Positions 8,474 to 16,777 of a stretch of DNA of 64,000 bases are shown in pieces (positions within the stretch are counted from its first letter, which is position 1; the number at the start of each line of letters is the position of its first letter). The stretch is taken from contig NZ_MTBQ01000002.1 in assembly GCF_002153375.1 (NCBI RefSeq), positions 374,223 through 438,222 on the forward strand. The letters run 5' to 3'. The notes beneath the pieces are model-generated. The model saw only the letters and a program-made list of their open reading frames with translations, was not told where the DNA came from and made no database searches. This DNA comes from Oceanobacillus rekensis. GTDB taxonomy: Bacteria; Bacillota; Bacilli; Bacillales; Amphibacillaceae. Position numbers and translations under genes: made by a program.

Positions 8474-9916
8474 ATGGGTTCTTCAATAGATATCCAAAGT
8501 GATATTCGTGTTAAAAGGTCTGTACAACAATATCTTTTTCCTTTTTTACTCCGCGGGGAAAAAATAGAATCGTTTGCAGAAAGATTGCTGGAAGAAGGAT
8601 TTATATTTTTTGACCTTAGTGATCAAAGCCAAGAGGTAATGTTTTATGGGAAAGATAGAATTTCTGCTAGGTCATTGGACCACTTTTTTATGCCTAATAT
8701 TAAACAGATTCTATTTCCTGAAAAACATAAAGATATAGAAGGAATTAGAAGGTTTTCGAAAAAGATGAATAGGCAATGCAGTTTGAATGCTCCATTTTTA
8801 AAGACAACTTTTATATTGGAATCTGTTGATGTATTTGTATGCCCGTTCCATATTGGTTTCATTAATTTGAGAGTTACCTTGCCAGAAAATCTAAGCTTCG
8901 ATGATGTTCTTTATTTTGGAGACGTTTTCCGGAAGATGGAACAGATTTCGGAACAAGATGAATTAACAGAAGTGAAGTGTGGTGAAAAAACCTACCAAAC
9001 AGTGAAAGATTACATATTTAGCGAATTGATTCCACCACTTGGTGAATATGTCATAAATGCAAAAAAGGAAGATTCCTATTTTGGAAGCTTGCCATTTTTC
9101 ATCGATGAGCGTATGTATGTCATAAGTTATATCAATTACAACGGGGAGAGTATTTCTGAAACCAATCTGTACCGAACAGGAAAGTTGAATGGATATGGGC
9201 CTGATGGGGAACGGTTTGCAGGTGCCTTTAACCCTGCCTATATTTCCAGATATTGTGAAGATAAGGTGTATGACAGGTGGAGTGATCGAACGTATTATGT
9301 GATGAGTGAACATCATTTCTCATGTATCACAAGAGAGAGCGGAAGTCTTGAGGAGAGATTAGCAAGTCAAATGTATGGAGAACATTTTTATTCAATCTTT
9401 CTGCTCTTATATTACAAAATCGTTTTGCTTAAAATTTCTCATGATCATGCCGAAGTAGATGTCATAAAGGACCAATACAATACGGAATTATTAATCGTTA
9501 TGATTACTAAATTTTCTTCCAAGTATTATCTTCCTACTATTAATAGTACGGAATCGGGAACAGAAATTTACGATTATGCGAAACGGATTTTACGAATTGA
9601 TCATTTGTATGCAGATGTAAAGGATACATTAAAAACACTTTACCAAAACCAAGAAAAACTAAATGACAAGCGAATGAATTACTTACTCCAAATATTAACG
9701 ACTTATATGGTTATTTCCGGGATTTTCGGAATGAACCTTGTTATTGAAGACTGGAAAGAAGGGTTTAATATATCGACAATCATGGGGTACGCCTTCTTTG
9801 AATGGTTTTCACTAATTGTCATTCTTAGCGGAATATTTGTTGCAATAGCATTAGGTGTATTCTTTCTTAAAAGTTATTTCAGAGAAAGAAAGAACCGAAA
9901 GAAGATAATGTTTTAA
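8474..9916 (+). CDS. CorA-like membrane protein with large cytoplasmic domain
   Basis: 480 residues. The first 395 or so are soluble and match nothing I recognise. The C-terminus has two transmembrane helices, the first ending in IFGMNL. A GMN tripeptide after the first of two C-terminal helices is the signature of CorA-type magnesium channels, and the loop that follows is acidic (EDWKEG), as in CorA. The N-terminal domain is longer than the usual CorA funnel (about 270 residues). ATG at 8474 is preferred over GTG at 8468 because AGGGGG (8461-8466) abuts the GTG. A CorA-fold divalent-ion transporter is likely but not proven. Confidence 0.65.
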   Translation: MGSSIDIQSDIRVKRSVQQYLFPFLLRGEKIESFAERLLEEGFIFFDLSDQSQEVMFYGKDRISARSLDHFFMPNIKQILFPEKHKDIEGIRRFSKKMNRQCSLNAPFLKTTFILESVDVFVCPFHIGFINLRVTLPENLSFDDVLYFGDVFRKMEQISEQDELTEVKCGEKTYQTVKDYIFSELIPPLGEYVINAKKEDSYFGSLPFFIDERMYVISYINYNGESISETNLYRTGKLNGYGPDGERFAGAFNPAYISRYCEDKVYDRWSDRTYYVMSEHHFSCITRESGSLEERLASQMYGEHFYSIFLLLYYKIVLLKISHDHAEVDVIKDQYNTELLIVMITKFSSKYYLPTINSTESGTEIYDYAKRILRIDHLYADVKDTLKTLYQNQEKLNDKRMNYLLQILTTYMVISGIFGMNLVIEDWKEGFNISTIMGYAFFEWFSLIVILSGIFVAIALGVFFLKSYFRERKNRKKIMF

Positions 9917-10054
9917 ATGATGAAAGAGGATTACGAAAAGCCACCAACTGATAAGTTCGAATCGAGTCGCTTAGCTTCTCTACTATTCAAAGCCAAGCCA
10001 CCACGACCTTCAAGACTCAAATATTGGCATCATAGATTGAACAGACTCTTTTAA
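9917..10054 (+). CDS. 45-residue basic protein, possible
   Basis: This ORF starts at the base right after the stop of the CorA-like gene and encodes 45 residues. The composition is protein-like: an acidic start, a proline-rich middle (KAKPPRPSR) and an Arg/His/Trp-rich amphipathic end. No strong ribosome site is visible, so translation would depend on coupling to the upstream stop codon. No family recognised. It may be spurious. Confidence 0.35.
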   Translation: MMKEDYEKPPTDKFESSRLASLLFKAKPPRPSRLKYWHHRLNRLF

Positions 10055-10089
10055 AAAAACCTTTAGGAGGCGACCTATCGTTTTCAATT

Positions 10090-10098
10090 TGCTATAAT
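10090..10098 (+). promoter_or_regulatory. Extended -10 promoter of the dehydrogenase gene
   Basis: TGC followed directly by TATAAT (10093-10098) gives an extended -10 element 32 bases before the ATG of the short-chain dehydrogenase. The matching -35 position is poor, as is usual for extended -10 promoters. Confidence 0.6.
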
Positions 10099-10130
10099 AG
10101 TCAGAAAGATGACAAAATGGGGGATTGCAA

Positions 10131-10922
10131 ATGGAATTAGATTTGAAAGGAAAATCTGTCATTGTAACTGCATCTAGTAATGGACTAGGCAAAGCAATTG
10201 CAACAGAATTTGCCAGAGAAGGTGCTCATGTTCTAATTAGCAGCCGTACAGAAGCGTCGTTACAAAGAACGATAGATGAAATTAAACAGGAGACGGGAAA
10301 TGATCAGATTGATTATGCTGTATGTGATATGAAAAATGAAGCCCATATACATCAGCTAGTTGAAAAAGCCGTTTTATGGAATGGGACGGTTGATGTACTG
10401 ATTAATAATGCAGGAGGACCGCCATCAGGAAGTTTTCTGGATATGTCCGATGATGATTGGTATCATGCGTTTGAATTAAATTTACTCAGTTTTGTCCGAG
10501 CAACAAGGGCGGTTGTACCGATTATGCAAAAGCAGAACCGTGGTCATATTGTAAATATTGCTTCCTCATCGATTAAACAGAGTTTGGACGACTTAGTCCT
10601 GTCAAATACCATGCGACCTGGCATCGTCGGTCTTGCTAAAACACTGGCACAGGAATTAAGTGCGGATAATATTTTAGTTAATACAGTCGGCCCAGGAACT
10701 ATCGAGACTGACCGAATTGTTGCGTTAAATAAAGCGAAAGCTAAGAAACGGAATGTCTCTACAGAAATCGTTATGGAAGAATCAGAGCAGGAGATTCCAA
10801 TGAAACGGTTTGGCCAGCCAGAGGAATTTGCAAAGGCTATTGTCTTTCTGGCTTCGGGCGCAAATACTTATATCACGGGTCAATCATTAATTGTTGATGG
10901 TGGCCAAGTGAAAGCATTATAA
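10131..10922 (+). CDS. Atypical short-chain dehydrogenase/reductase
   Basis: 263 residues with a clear SDR Rossmann fold: the nucleotide-binding turn is TASSNGLG near residue 13, NNAG lies near 88 and the catalytic-serine region is NIASSS near 142. The canonical YxxxK pair is replaced: in the aligned position the sequence reads SNTMR before GLAKTLAQEL. Several Bacillus SDRs (YkvO/YvrD-like) show this change, so it is a subfamily trait rather than damage. Substrate unknown; oxidoreduction may use another residue or be lost. ATG at 10131 has GGGG 8 bases upstream and is preferred to TTG at 10125. Confidence 0.85.
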   Translation: MELDLKGKSVIVTASSNGLGKAIATEFAREGAHVLISSRTEASLQRTIDEIKQETGNDQIDYAVCDMKNEAHIHQLVEKAVLWNGTVDVLINNAGGPPSGSFLDMSDDDWYHAFELNLLSFVRATRAVVPIMQKQNRGHIVNIASSSIKQSLDDLVLSNTMRPGIVGLAKTLAQELSADNILVNTVGPGTIETDRIVALNKAKAKKRNVSTEIVMEESEQEIPMKRFGQPEEFAKAIVFLASGANTYITGQSLIVDGGQVKAL

Positions 10923-10925
10923 AAA

Positions 10926-10963
10926 GGATGAGGCTGTATCATACGGCCTCATCCTCTTATATT
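10926..10963 (+). terminator. Bidirectional terminator
   Basis: GGATGAGGC (10926-10934) pairs perfectly with GCCTCATCC (10946-10954), with A-rich and T-rich flanks. It separates the dehydrogenase from the convergent ytaF. Confidence 0.85.
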
Positions 10964-11007
10964 TTCATAGGAGTTCTGGTTGGTCTCAGACATATGTCTC
11001 AAGTGGG

Positions 11008-11640
11008 TTAAAGCAAATTCAAAATCCCAATCCCGATTAATAATGCAGGGGGCAAAAGGGTTAATTGCTGTAGTTTTTTATTTTTTGCTAGAAAAGTACC
11101 TAAGCTCATTCCCAAGTATAAGAAAAAGCCACTCATACATGCTGTTAGTAGTGCTGTAAGGAGTGGTGAATAGCCTAGCATGGATGCACCGATACCGGCT
11201 CCAAATGCATCGAGTGCCAGTGCAAGGCCAAGTAAAAATGCCTCCCCCCACGATATACTACCGGAACGATCCAGGTCAGCGTTGTCTGGAGTAGTAATGA
11301 CAGTTTTCAAATGGTCAATTTTCGTCGCCTGGGGAATTTTCGGTTGATTGGTTTGTGACTTTTTCAATCTGGAGCGTATTATATTCACGAATGAAAACAA
11401 ACCAAGCAAAATTAAAATAGACCCACCAAGAATCTTTGCAGTCTTCTCTGTAATAAAGATGCTTAATAAGTCCCCAATAACCATCGATGTATAGACAATC
11501 AATCCGGAGCAAAGCATGATAATCAATAATGCTATGATCGGTACTTTTATTTTCTGTATCCCATAGGTAATTCCAACACCAAATCCATCCAAACTTACTG
11601 CGATAACCAATAATATTAACCCAGTATATATGAACATCAT
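11008..11640 (-). CDS. ytaF: Sporulation membrane protein YtaF
   Basis: 210 residues with about six transmembrane helices arranged as two similar halves, each with an Asp in the membrane: AVSLDGFGVGITYG near the start and LALALDAFGAGIGAS near residue 145. This is the MntP-like fold of YtaF, a sporulation-associated membrane protein of bacilli. MntP proteins export manganese; whether YtaF does is not known. I start at the ATG at 11640 because AGAGG lies 6 bases upstream; the TTG at 11655 lies before that site. Presence supports a spore-forming host. Confidence 0.88.
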   Translation of the reverse strand: MMFIYTGLILLVIAVSLDGFGVGITYGIQKIKVPIIALLIIMLCSGLIVYTSMVIGDLLSIFITEKTAKILGGSILILLGLFSFVNIIRSRLKKSQTNQPKIPQATKIDHLKTVITTPDNADLDRSGSISWGEAFLLGLALALDAFGAGIGASMLGYSPLLTALLTACMSGFFLYLGMSLGTFLAKNKKLQQLTLLPPALLIGIGILNLL

Positions 11641-11765
11641 GAACATCCTCTTCAAGGTTTCTAGAGTATAATATGGAATTCAGGCATTTGGTGTTACTTG
11701 CTGTTTGGAATAATGCACGGATGTGGGTAATTATGATAAAGTAACAATAGATGTTTTAGAAGGAT

Positions 11766-11818
11766 GTTCAAAAGTCGGGTGAAAATGATACCTATGAATT
11801 TCCCGATCCTTTTTGAAC
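11766..11818 (+). other. Long inverted repeat in topB leader
   Basis: GTTCAAAA at 11766-11773 pairs with TTTTGAAC at 11811-11818, and TCGGG at 11775-11779 pairs with CCCGA at 11802-11806 inside it. It ends 26 bases before topB. It could be a terminator of an earlier transcript or a control structure in the topB leader. Confidence 0.5.
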
Positions 11819-11844
11819 ACGATTAGAAGAGGAGATTTTTAGAA

Positions 11845-14016
11845 ATGAGTAAAATAGTTGTTTTAGCAGAAAAACCATCCGTTGGCCGTGATATCGCAAG
11901 AGTACTTGGTTGTACAAAAAAAGGTAATGGCTATCTGGAAGGTTCCAAATATATTGTTACATGGGCACTTGGGCATCTCGTTACATTGGCAGATCCAGAA
12001 ACATATGATGATAAATATAAAACTTGGCGGATGGAGGACTTGCCGATGCTTCCAACTGATTTACGACTTGTTGTCATTAAAAAAACGGGGAAGCAGTTCA
12101 GTGCGGTTAAAACCCAACTAAACCGTAATGACGTTAGTGAGATTGTCATCGCAACTGATGCAGGACGTGAAGGGGAGCTTGTTGCCCGTTGGATTTTGGA
12201 AAAGGCAAGGGTGAAAAAGCCGGTGAAACGCTTATGGATTTCATCTGTTACAGATAAAGCGATTCGTGATGGATTCAAAAATCTAAAGCCCGGACCAAAT
12301 TATATATCTTTATATGAATCTGCTGTGGCACGTTCAGAAGCGGATTGGTATGTTGGCTTGAATGCAACAAGAGCACTGACGACCAAACATAATGCACAGC
12401 TTTCCAGTGGCCGTGTCCAAACACCGACATTGGCAATGATTGCTTTAAAGGAAAATGAAATAAAGGAATTTAGACCTCGTAAATTTTATGGAATTGAAGC
12501 GAAAACAGATAAAGGATTTAAACTTGTATGGCAGGATGGAAAAAATAATTCACGTTTGTTTTCCAAAGAGAAGGCAGATACTTTAGTAGGTCAGTTAAAA
12601 AGTAAGCAAGCTACGGTCACTCAAATCGATAAAAATCACAAGAAAAAATTTGCACCACAGCTTTACGACTTAACAGAGTTACAACGTGATGCAAACCGGA
12701 TCTTCAATTTTTCTGGTAAGCAAACATTGTCCATTATGCAAAAACTTTATGAACAGCATAAAGTATTAACCTATCCACGAACTGATTCACGTGTCATTAC
12801 AACAGATATTGTTCCAACATTAAAGGAACGTGTAAAAGCATGTGGAGTGGATGAATATTCCAAGGCTGCAGCGAAAATTATGAAGAAAGATTTAAAATTA
12901 TCCAAAGCGGTTGTTGATAATGCAAAAGTATCTGATCACCATGCAATTATCCCTACAGAGCAGTCAGTGATTTTGACAGATTTGGATGATCGAGAGCGGA
13001 AAATCTATGATCTTGTAGTCAAACGTTTCCTTTCTGTATTGTCCGATCCATATGAGTTCGAACAAACTACAATTACTGCTTCTATTGGAAACGAGCAGTT
13101 TGTTGCAAAAGGAAAAGTGATTAAAAAACTAGGATGGAAAGAAATCTACAATAATAGTACCAATGAAGAGGAGGCAAATGATGATCAGCGTTTGCCGGTC
13201 ATTAACAAAGGCGATGAATTCGCTAATATAAAAATTTCTCTTACGGAAGGCGAAACCAAGCAGCCGGAACGTTTTACGGAAGGTGCATTACTTCATGCGA
13301 TGGAAAATCCTGTCCGGTATATGGGCTCAGATGAAAAGCATTTGGCAACCACCATTAATAAAACTGGTGGTATCGGAACTGTTGCCACACGTGCCGATAT
13401 TATTGAAAAACTGTTTAACAATATGTACATGGAACAGAAAGGGAAGTATATCTATTTAACTTCCACTGGTCGCCAACTGCTGGAACTGGTACCAGAAGAT
13501 TTGCGTTCACCTGCATTAACAGCTGAATGGGAGCAAAAGCTTGCACTTATTGCAGAAGGTAAATTGAAAAAGGAGAAGTTTATCGCTGAAATTAAAGCAT
13601 ATACAAAAGAAGCGGTTAACGAAATCAAAAATAGTGATGAGAGATTCAAGCATGACAATATGACAGGTACAAAATGTCCGGATTGCGGAAAGCTCATGCT
13701 GGAAATTAATAATAAACATGGACGTAAGCTTGTCTGTCAGGATCGTTCATGTGGACATAAGAAGAACATTGCTAAACAAACGAATGCCCGCTGTCCAAAT
13801 TGCCATAAACGCTTGGAACTCCGTGGTGAAGGCGAAGGCCAAATATTTACATGTAAATGCGGACACAGAGAAAAATTGTCAGCCTTTAATGCCCGTAAAC
13901 AAAAAGAGAAGAACCATAAAGTATCGAAAACAGATGTTAATAAGTATTTAAAGAAACAGGATGATGGCTTTAAGAATAATGCACTTGCTGAAGCATTAGC
14001 GAAATTGAAGAAGTAA
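11845..14016 (+). CDS. topB: DNA topoisomerase III
   Basis: 723-residue type IA topoisomerase that passes single strands through a transient break, helping resolve recombination and replication intermediates. The TOPRIM domain begins VVLAEKPSVGRDIARVLG and carries ATDAGREGEL near residue 110; the active-site tyrosine is in TYPRTDSR near residue 310. The C-terminus holds two zinc-ribbon-like cysteine clusters (CPDCGKLML with CQDRSCG, and CPNCHKRLEL with CKCGH), then a lysine-rich tail. GAGGAG precedes the ATG by about 11 bases. Full length and intact. Confidence 0.97.
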   Translation: MSKIVVLAEKPSVGRDIARVLGCTKKGNGYLEGSKYIVTWALGHLVTLADPETYDDKYKTWRMEDLPMLPTDLRLVVIKKTGKQFSAVKTQLNRNDVSEIVIATDAGREGELVARWILEKARVKKPVKRLWISSVTDKAIRDGFKNLKPGPNYISLYESAVARSEADWYVGLNATRALTTKHNAQLSSGRVQTPTLAMIALKENEIKEFRPRKFYGIEAKTDKGFKLVWQDGKNNSRLFSKEKADTLVGQLKSKQATVTQIDKNHKKKFAPQLYDLTELQRDANRIFNFSGKQTLSIMQKLYEQHKVLTYPRTDSRVITTDIVPTLKERVKACGVDEYSKAAAKIMKKDLKLSKAVVDNAKVSDHHAIIPTEQSVILTDLDDRERKIYDLVVKRFLSVLSDPYEFEQTTITASIGNEQFVAKGKVIKKLGWKEIYNNSTNEEEANDDQRLPVINKGDEFANIKISLTEGETKQPERFTEGALLHAMENPVRYMGSDEKHLATTINKTGGIGTVATRADIIEKLFNNMYMEQKGKYIYLTSTGRQLLELVPEDLRSPALTAEWEQKLALIAEGKLKKEKFIAEIKAYTKEAVNEIKNSDERFKHDNMTGTKCPDCGKLMLEINNKHGRKLVCQDRSCGHKKNIAKQTNARCPNCHKRLELRGEGEGQIFTCKCGHREKLSAFNARKQKEKNHKVSKTDVNKYLKKQDDGFKNNALAEALAKLKK

Positions 14017-14022
14017 TATAGA

Positions 14023-14063
14023 AGAAGGGAGAATCTCAAGCTATTGAGTTTTTCCCTTCTTTT
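14023..14063 (+). terminator. Terminator after topB
   Basis: GAAGGGA (14024-14030) and CTCAA pair with TTGAG and TCCCTTC (14053-14059), followed by TTTTA. Confidence 0.8.
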
Positions 14064-14142
14064 ATTGCGGAATAAGGTGAAATGACATTGTTTACATATA
14101 AATAGCCATAGTTCACATCTTGTGAGTCGCCAGCAGATGAAT

Positions 14143-14165
14143 AGGACACCTACATGAGGTGTCCT
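14143..14165 (-). terminator. Perfect hairpin at the 3' end of the DUF2188 gene
   Basis: AGGACACCT (14143-14151) and AGGTGTCCT (14157-14165) form a 9-bp stem with a 5-base loop that overlaps the stop codon. There is no strong T-run on the minus strand, so it may end transcription weakly or protect the 3' end. Confidence 0.5.
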
Positions 14166-14370
14166 ATAGTCCTTTATATTTTTTTTCCTCGATAACATTA
14201 TGGTCTTCATCAAGTATTTCCACTATACTTGGGGTGTTTTCCTGAGCCATTTGTTCAGCCGCCTCGATTGCTTCCGATTTTATATCATATACTTCCTCGG
14301 GGGCAACATCCTCTAATTTCACGAACCATGCCGATGCATCTACATTTGGTGTAACACTATAGGTTCTCAT
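14164..14370 (-). CDS. DUF2188 domain protein
   Basis: 68 residues. The layout (TYSVTPN, then W-FVKLE, then the helix KSEAIEAAEQMAQENTPS and a closing strand with EILDEDHNVIEEKKY) matches DUF2188, a small alpha/beta family of unknown function found in many bacilli. It is cytoplasmic and acidic. GGAG lies 9 bases before the ATG. It is transcribed alone against topB. Confidence 0.75.
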   Translation of the reverse strand: MRTYSVTPNVDASAWFVKLEDVAPEEVYDIKSEAIEAAEQMAQENTPSIVEILDEDHNVIEEKKYKGL

Positions 14371-14546
14371 TAAAAAAACTCCTTCTTTCCTTTAATATAT
14401 TATATCTTTTCCCAAAATAGATTTATATGAAACATAAAAATCTATTCACACAAATAAGTAAGTTTAAGCCAAAAGGTTTACTTCCGAAAGTTAAAGCATT
14501 ATCATTTAATTGAATAATTTTTTAGCGTATAAGGGGGTAAAAATAG

Positions 14547-14786
14547 ATGGCTTTTGTAATTTTAGATGCCTGCCAGGGTGAGAAAGCTGGAGAGTGTGTC
14601 AGTGTCTGCCCGGTGGATTGTATAGAAGAAGGTGTAAAACAGTTTTACATAGATCCCGATATTTGTATTGATTGTGGTGCATGTAAAGCGGTTTGTCCAG
14701 TTTCTGCAATAGAGGAAGAATATGATTTAAATCCTTCCCAGGAGAAATACTTGGAAGAGGCGGAGGAGTTTTTCGCCAATAGATAG
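14547..14786 (+). CDS. Ferredoxin with two iron-sulfur cluster motifs
   Basis: 79-residue electron carrier. Cluster 1 ligands are Cys9, Cys17, Cys21 and perhaps Cys25 (a spaced C-x7-C-x3-C-P pattern seen in 7Fe or long-loop 8Fe ferredoxins); cluster 2 is the classical CIDCGACKAVCP with Cys40, 43, 46 and 50. A helical acidic tail follows. AAGGGGG lies about 9 bases before the ATG. It is a single gene closed by a terminator, so its redox partner is not revealed by context. Confidence 0.92.
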   Translation: MAFVILDACQGEKAGECVSVCPVDCIEEGVKQFYIDPDICIDCGACKAVCPVSAIEEEYDLNPSQEKYLEEAEEFFANR

Positions 14787-14797
14787 AATATAAATAC

Positions 14798-14835
14798 AAT
14801 AAGACTGCCTATAATGAGGCAGTCTTATTTTTTTA
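14798..14835 (+). terminator. Terminator after ferredoxin
   Basis: AATAAGACTGCCT (14798-14810) pairs with AGGCAGTCTTATT (14817-14829) across a 6-base loop, followed by more T. Confidence 0.9.
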
Positions 14836-14962
14836 TTCTCCATCTTTAACTTCTTCTGCCAGTTTACTAATAGAAATCAGAGATGGATAGAAAGTAGGTA
14901 AATAACCTGGTTATAGTCCTATTGATAGGGGTAAACAAAGAGTAGTAAAAGATGTAATACAA

Positions 14963-15010
14963 AATGGGAACAGTAGGGGATATATAAAACGGTTATTTCT
15001 AGTATATTAT
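14963..15010 (+). promoter_or_regulatory. Shared activator-type promoter element, KaiC operon copy
   Basis: AATGGGA-N5-AGGGGATAT at 14963-14983, followed after 19 bases by TATATT (15003-15008) or after 21 bases by TATTAT (15005-15010) as the -10 box. The 21-bp element agrees with the pilus (19281) and WxL (27402) promoter elements at 17 of 21 positions each. It replaces a normal -35 box, as expected for an activator-dependent promoter. A small inverted repeat CCTAT-TG-ATAGG lies upstream at 14918-14929. Confidence 0.6.
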
Positions 15011-15076
15011 AGGTTATATCATTCCTTTATCCTATACAAGTAATACAACATAGAAAACGATAAGGGGGAGATATCA

Positions 15077-16504
15077 TTGCATACAGCTGCTACAGGTATT
15101 ACAGGCTTGGACGAAATTCTGGGAGGTGGCATCCCGAGAGGATCAGCAATAATTGCTGAAGGTGCACCCGGAACAGGAAAGACAACACTCGGTATCCAAT
15201 TTCTCTACAATGGAATTCATGACTATGGTGAGAATGGGATGTTTATTACCTTCGAGGAATTCCCTGATCAAATCTATACGGATATGAACAGATTTGGGTG
15301 GGACTTGCGTGCCTTGGAGCGTCAGAATCAATTACGCGTTATCTCTCTTTCACCTGATACATTAATTGACCAAATGCTAACACCAAATGGTTTGTTCGAA
15401 CAAATGGTAAATGAGATTGATTGCAAGCGAATTGTCATTGATAGTATCAGTCTTTTGAAGTTCTTAAATATGGATAGTGAGATAAAAGGCCGACAGATAT
15501 TATATACGTTACGTAATATTTTGAGAAAATTTAAACTTACTTCCCTGCTTATTCAAGAGCAATCAAATCTTGATTCTAATCATGTACCTTTTGAGCATTT
15601 TATCTTCGATGGTCTTATTCGATTATCATTAAAAAAACATTTGCAATTATTTCGCCAGCGAACACTCGAGGTACTAAAGATGAGGGGAAGCAGTATTATT
15701 GAAGGGGAACATATTTATCGCATCACAGAAATTGGTGTGTACGTTATATTAGCCAGTAAAACGGTTGCAGATATTCAGGATGCACAATCAGAATTTCGTT
15801 TGAAAACAGGGATATCATCCCTTGACGATATTTTAGGCGGCGGATTGGATAAAGCAAATATCTATATGCTGGACACAAACAGTAAAGCAAATTACCGCAA
15901 CATTATTACATCCATTCTGGCAGAACGGATAAAAGCAGGAGATCAATTGTTAACAATTCTCTCCAGTATTCAATCGATAGAGGAACTTGCGGCGCTTCTA
16001 AAGCTTCATCAAGTAGACTTAAACAAGGTAATAGAAGAACAGAAAATGTACTTTATTGAACATTATAATCGTCCCATTTCTCCTGATTGGAAAAATGCAG
16101 TGTTTCATGTGAATGACCTAGAAAATGATAAATATAATCATTTCTTGAGATATGAGTTATATCCGCAAATTAAAAATGATTTAAAGCATGATAAAAAATG
16201 GTTCGTTTACTATGATCTGAATGCAATTATTAATGAACGTGGAACAGATTATGTATTAAGAAACTTTGCATCTGAAACAGCATATGCAAGGTCAATGGGT
16301 ATGACCGTATTGGTGCTATGTAATTTTAAGGAAGTTGGAATAAATGTAGCATCTTTTTTGGAACGTTCATGTAACGGCGTTTTGAAAACGTGGGTAGATG
16401 GATCTTATCAATATTTGCAGATTACAAAAGCTTCAAATGGTGATATTTCCAAGCCTTACCTGCTGGAAAATATGAAAGAATCCCCATATATACGCTTGAT
16501 ATAA
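15077..16504 (+). CDS. KaiC-like RecA-fold ATPase with degenerate second domain
   Basis: 475 residues with two KaiC-type domains. Domain 1 (about 1-230) begins TGITGLDEILGGGIPRG, has an intact Walker A, GAPGTGKT at 29-36, the paired glutamates FEE at 59-61 and a Walker B RIVIDS near 120. Domain 2 (about 245-475) begins TGISSLDDILGGGL, but its Walker A position reads DTNSKANYR, so it cannot bind ATP in the usual way. Such proteins act as ATP-dependent regulators outside cyanobacterial clocks. The start is TTG, 6 bases after GGGGGAG. It heads a three-gene operon just upstream of a pilus locus. I infer a signalling role; the partner is unknown. Confidence 0.85.
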   Translation: MHTAATGITGLDEILGGGIPRGSAIIAEGAPGTGKTTLGIQFLYNGIHDYGENGMFITFEEFPDQIYTDMNRFGWDLRALERQNQLRVISLSPDTLIDQMLTPNGLFEQMVNEIDCKRIVIDSISLLKFLNMDSEIKGRQILYTLRNILRKFKLTSLLIQEQSNLDSNHVPFEHFIFDGLIRLSLKKHLQLFRQRTLEVLKMRGSSIIEGEHIYRITEIGVYVILASKTVADIQDAQSEFRLKTGISSLDDILGGGLDKANIYMLDTNSKANYRNIITSILAERIKAGDQLLTILSSIQSIEELAALLKLHQVDLNKVIEEQKMYFIEHYNRPISPDWKNAVFHVNDLENDKYNHFLRYELYPQIKNDLKHDKKWFVYYDLNAIINERGTDYVLRNFASETAYARSMGMTVLVLCNFKEVGINVASFLERSCNGVLKTWVDGSYQYLQITKASNGDISKPYLLENMKESPYIRLI

Positions 16505-16516
16505 AGGAGGTAAATT

Positions 16517-16777
16517 ATGATGGTTAATAAAGAACTGATTCCACTTCAAATGGAATGCACCATGCTGTTTCAATCCAATCCCTACATGATTGAATCACCG
16601 GAAGGGATTAGCATTAGGCTAGGGAGAAAAGTAGAAGACATTCTACCAATTATAGATCTGCTGTTAAAACAAGGAATCCTTCAGCTGCTAGGCGATGAAG
16701 CATCCCCACTGTATCGTTATCAGGAACCTAGAGTGATTCAAGATATTGATCTTTCAGGGGAAGTGGAAAGTGTATGA
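16517..16777 (+). CDS. Small winged-helix-like protein
   Basis: 86 residues lying between the KaiC-like and LuxR genes; its last codons overlap the next start by 4 bases. The stretch from about residue 22 to 70 (a SPEGISIRLGRKVEDILPII helix pair, then LLLKQGILQLL and a beta hairpin ending YRYQEP) has the layout of a winged-helix domain. Key residues for DNA binding cannot be judged. It may bind DNA or act as an adaptor between its neighbours. GGAGG lies 7 bases before the ATG. No named family recognised. Confidence 0.7.
   Translation: MMVNKELIPLQMECTMLFQSNPYMIESPEGISIRLGRKVEDILPIIDLLLKQGILQLLGDEASPLYRYQEPRVIQDIDLSGEVESV

Noticed and set aside
9951-9970. tRNA-like TTCGAATCGAG stretch
   Set aside because: No acceptor or anticodon stem can be formed around it.
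14918-14929. CCTAT-TG-ATAGG as a third copy of the pilus/WxL palindrome
   Set aside because: The half-sites are in the opposite order and shorter, so equality is not supported; kept only as a remark in the promoter entry.
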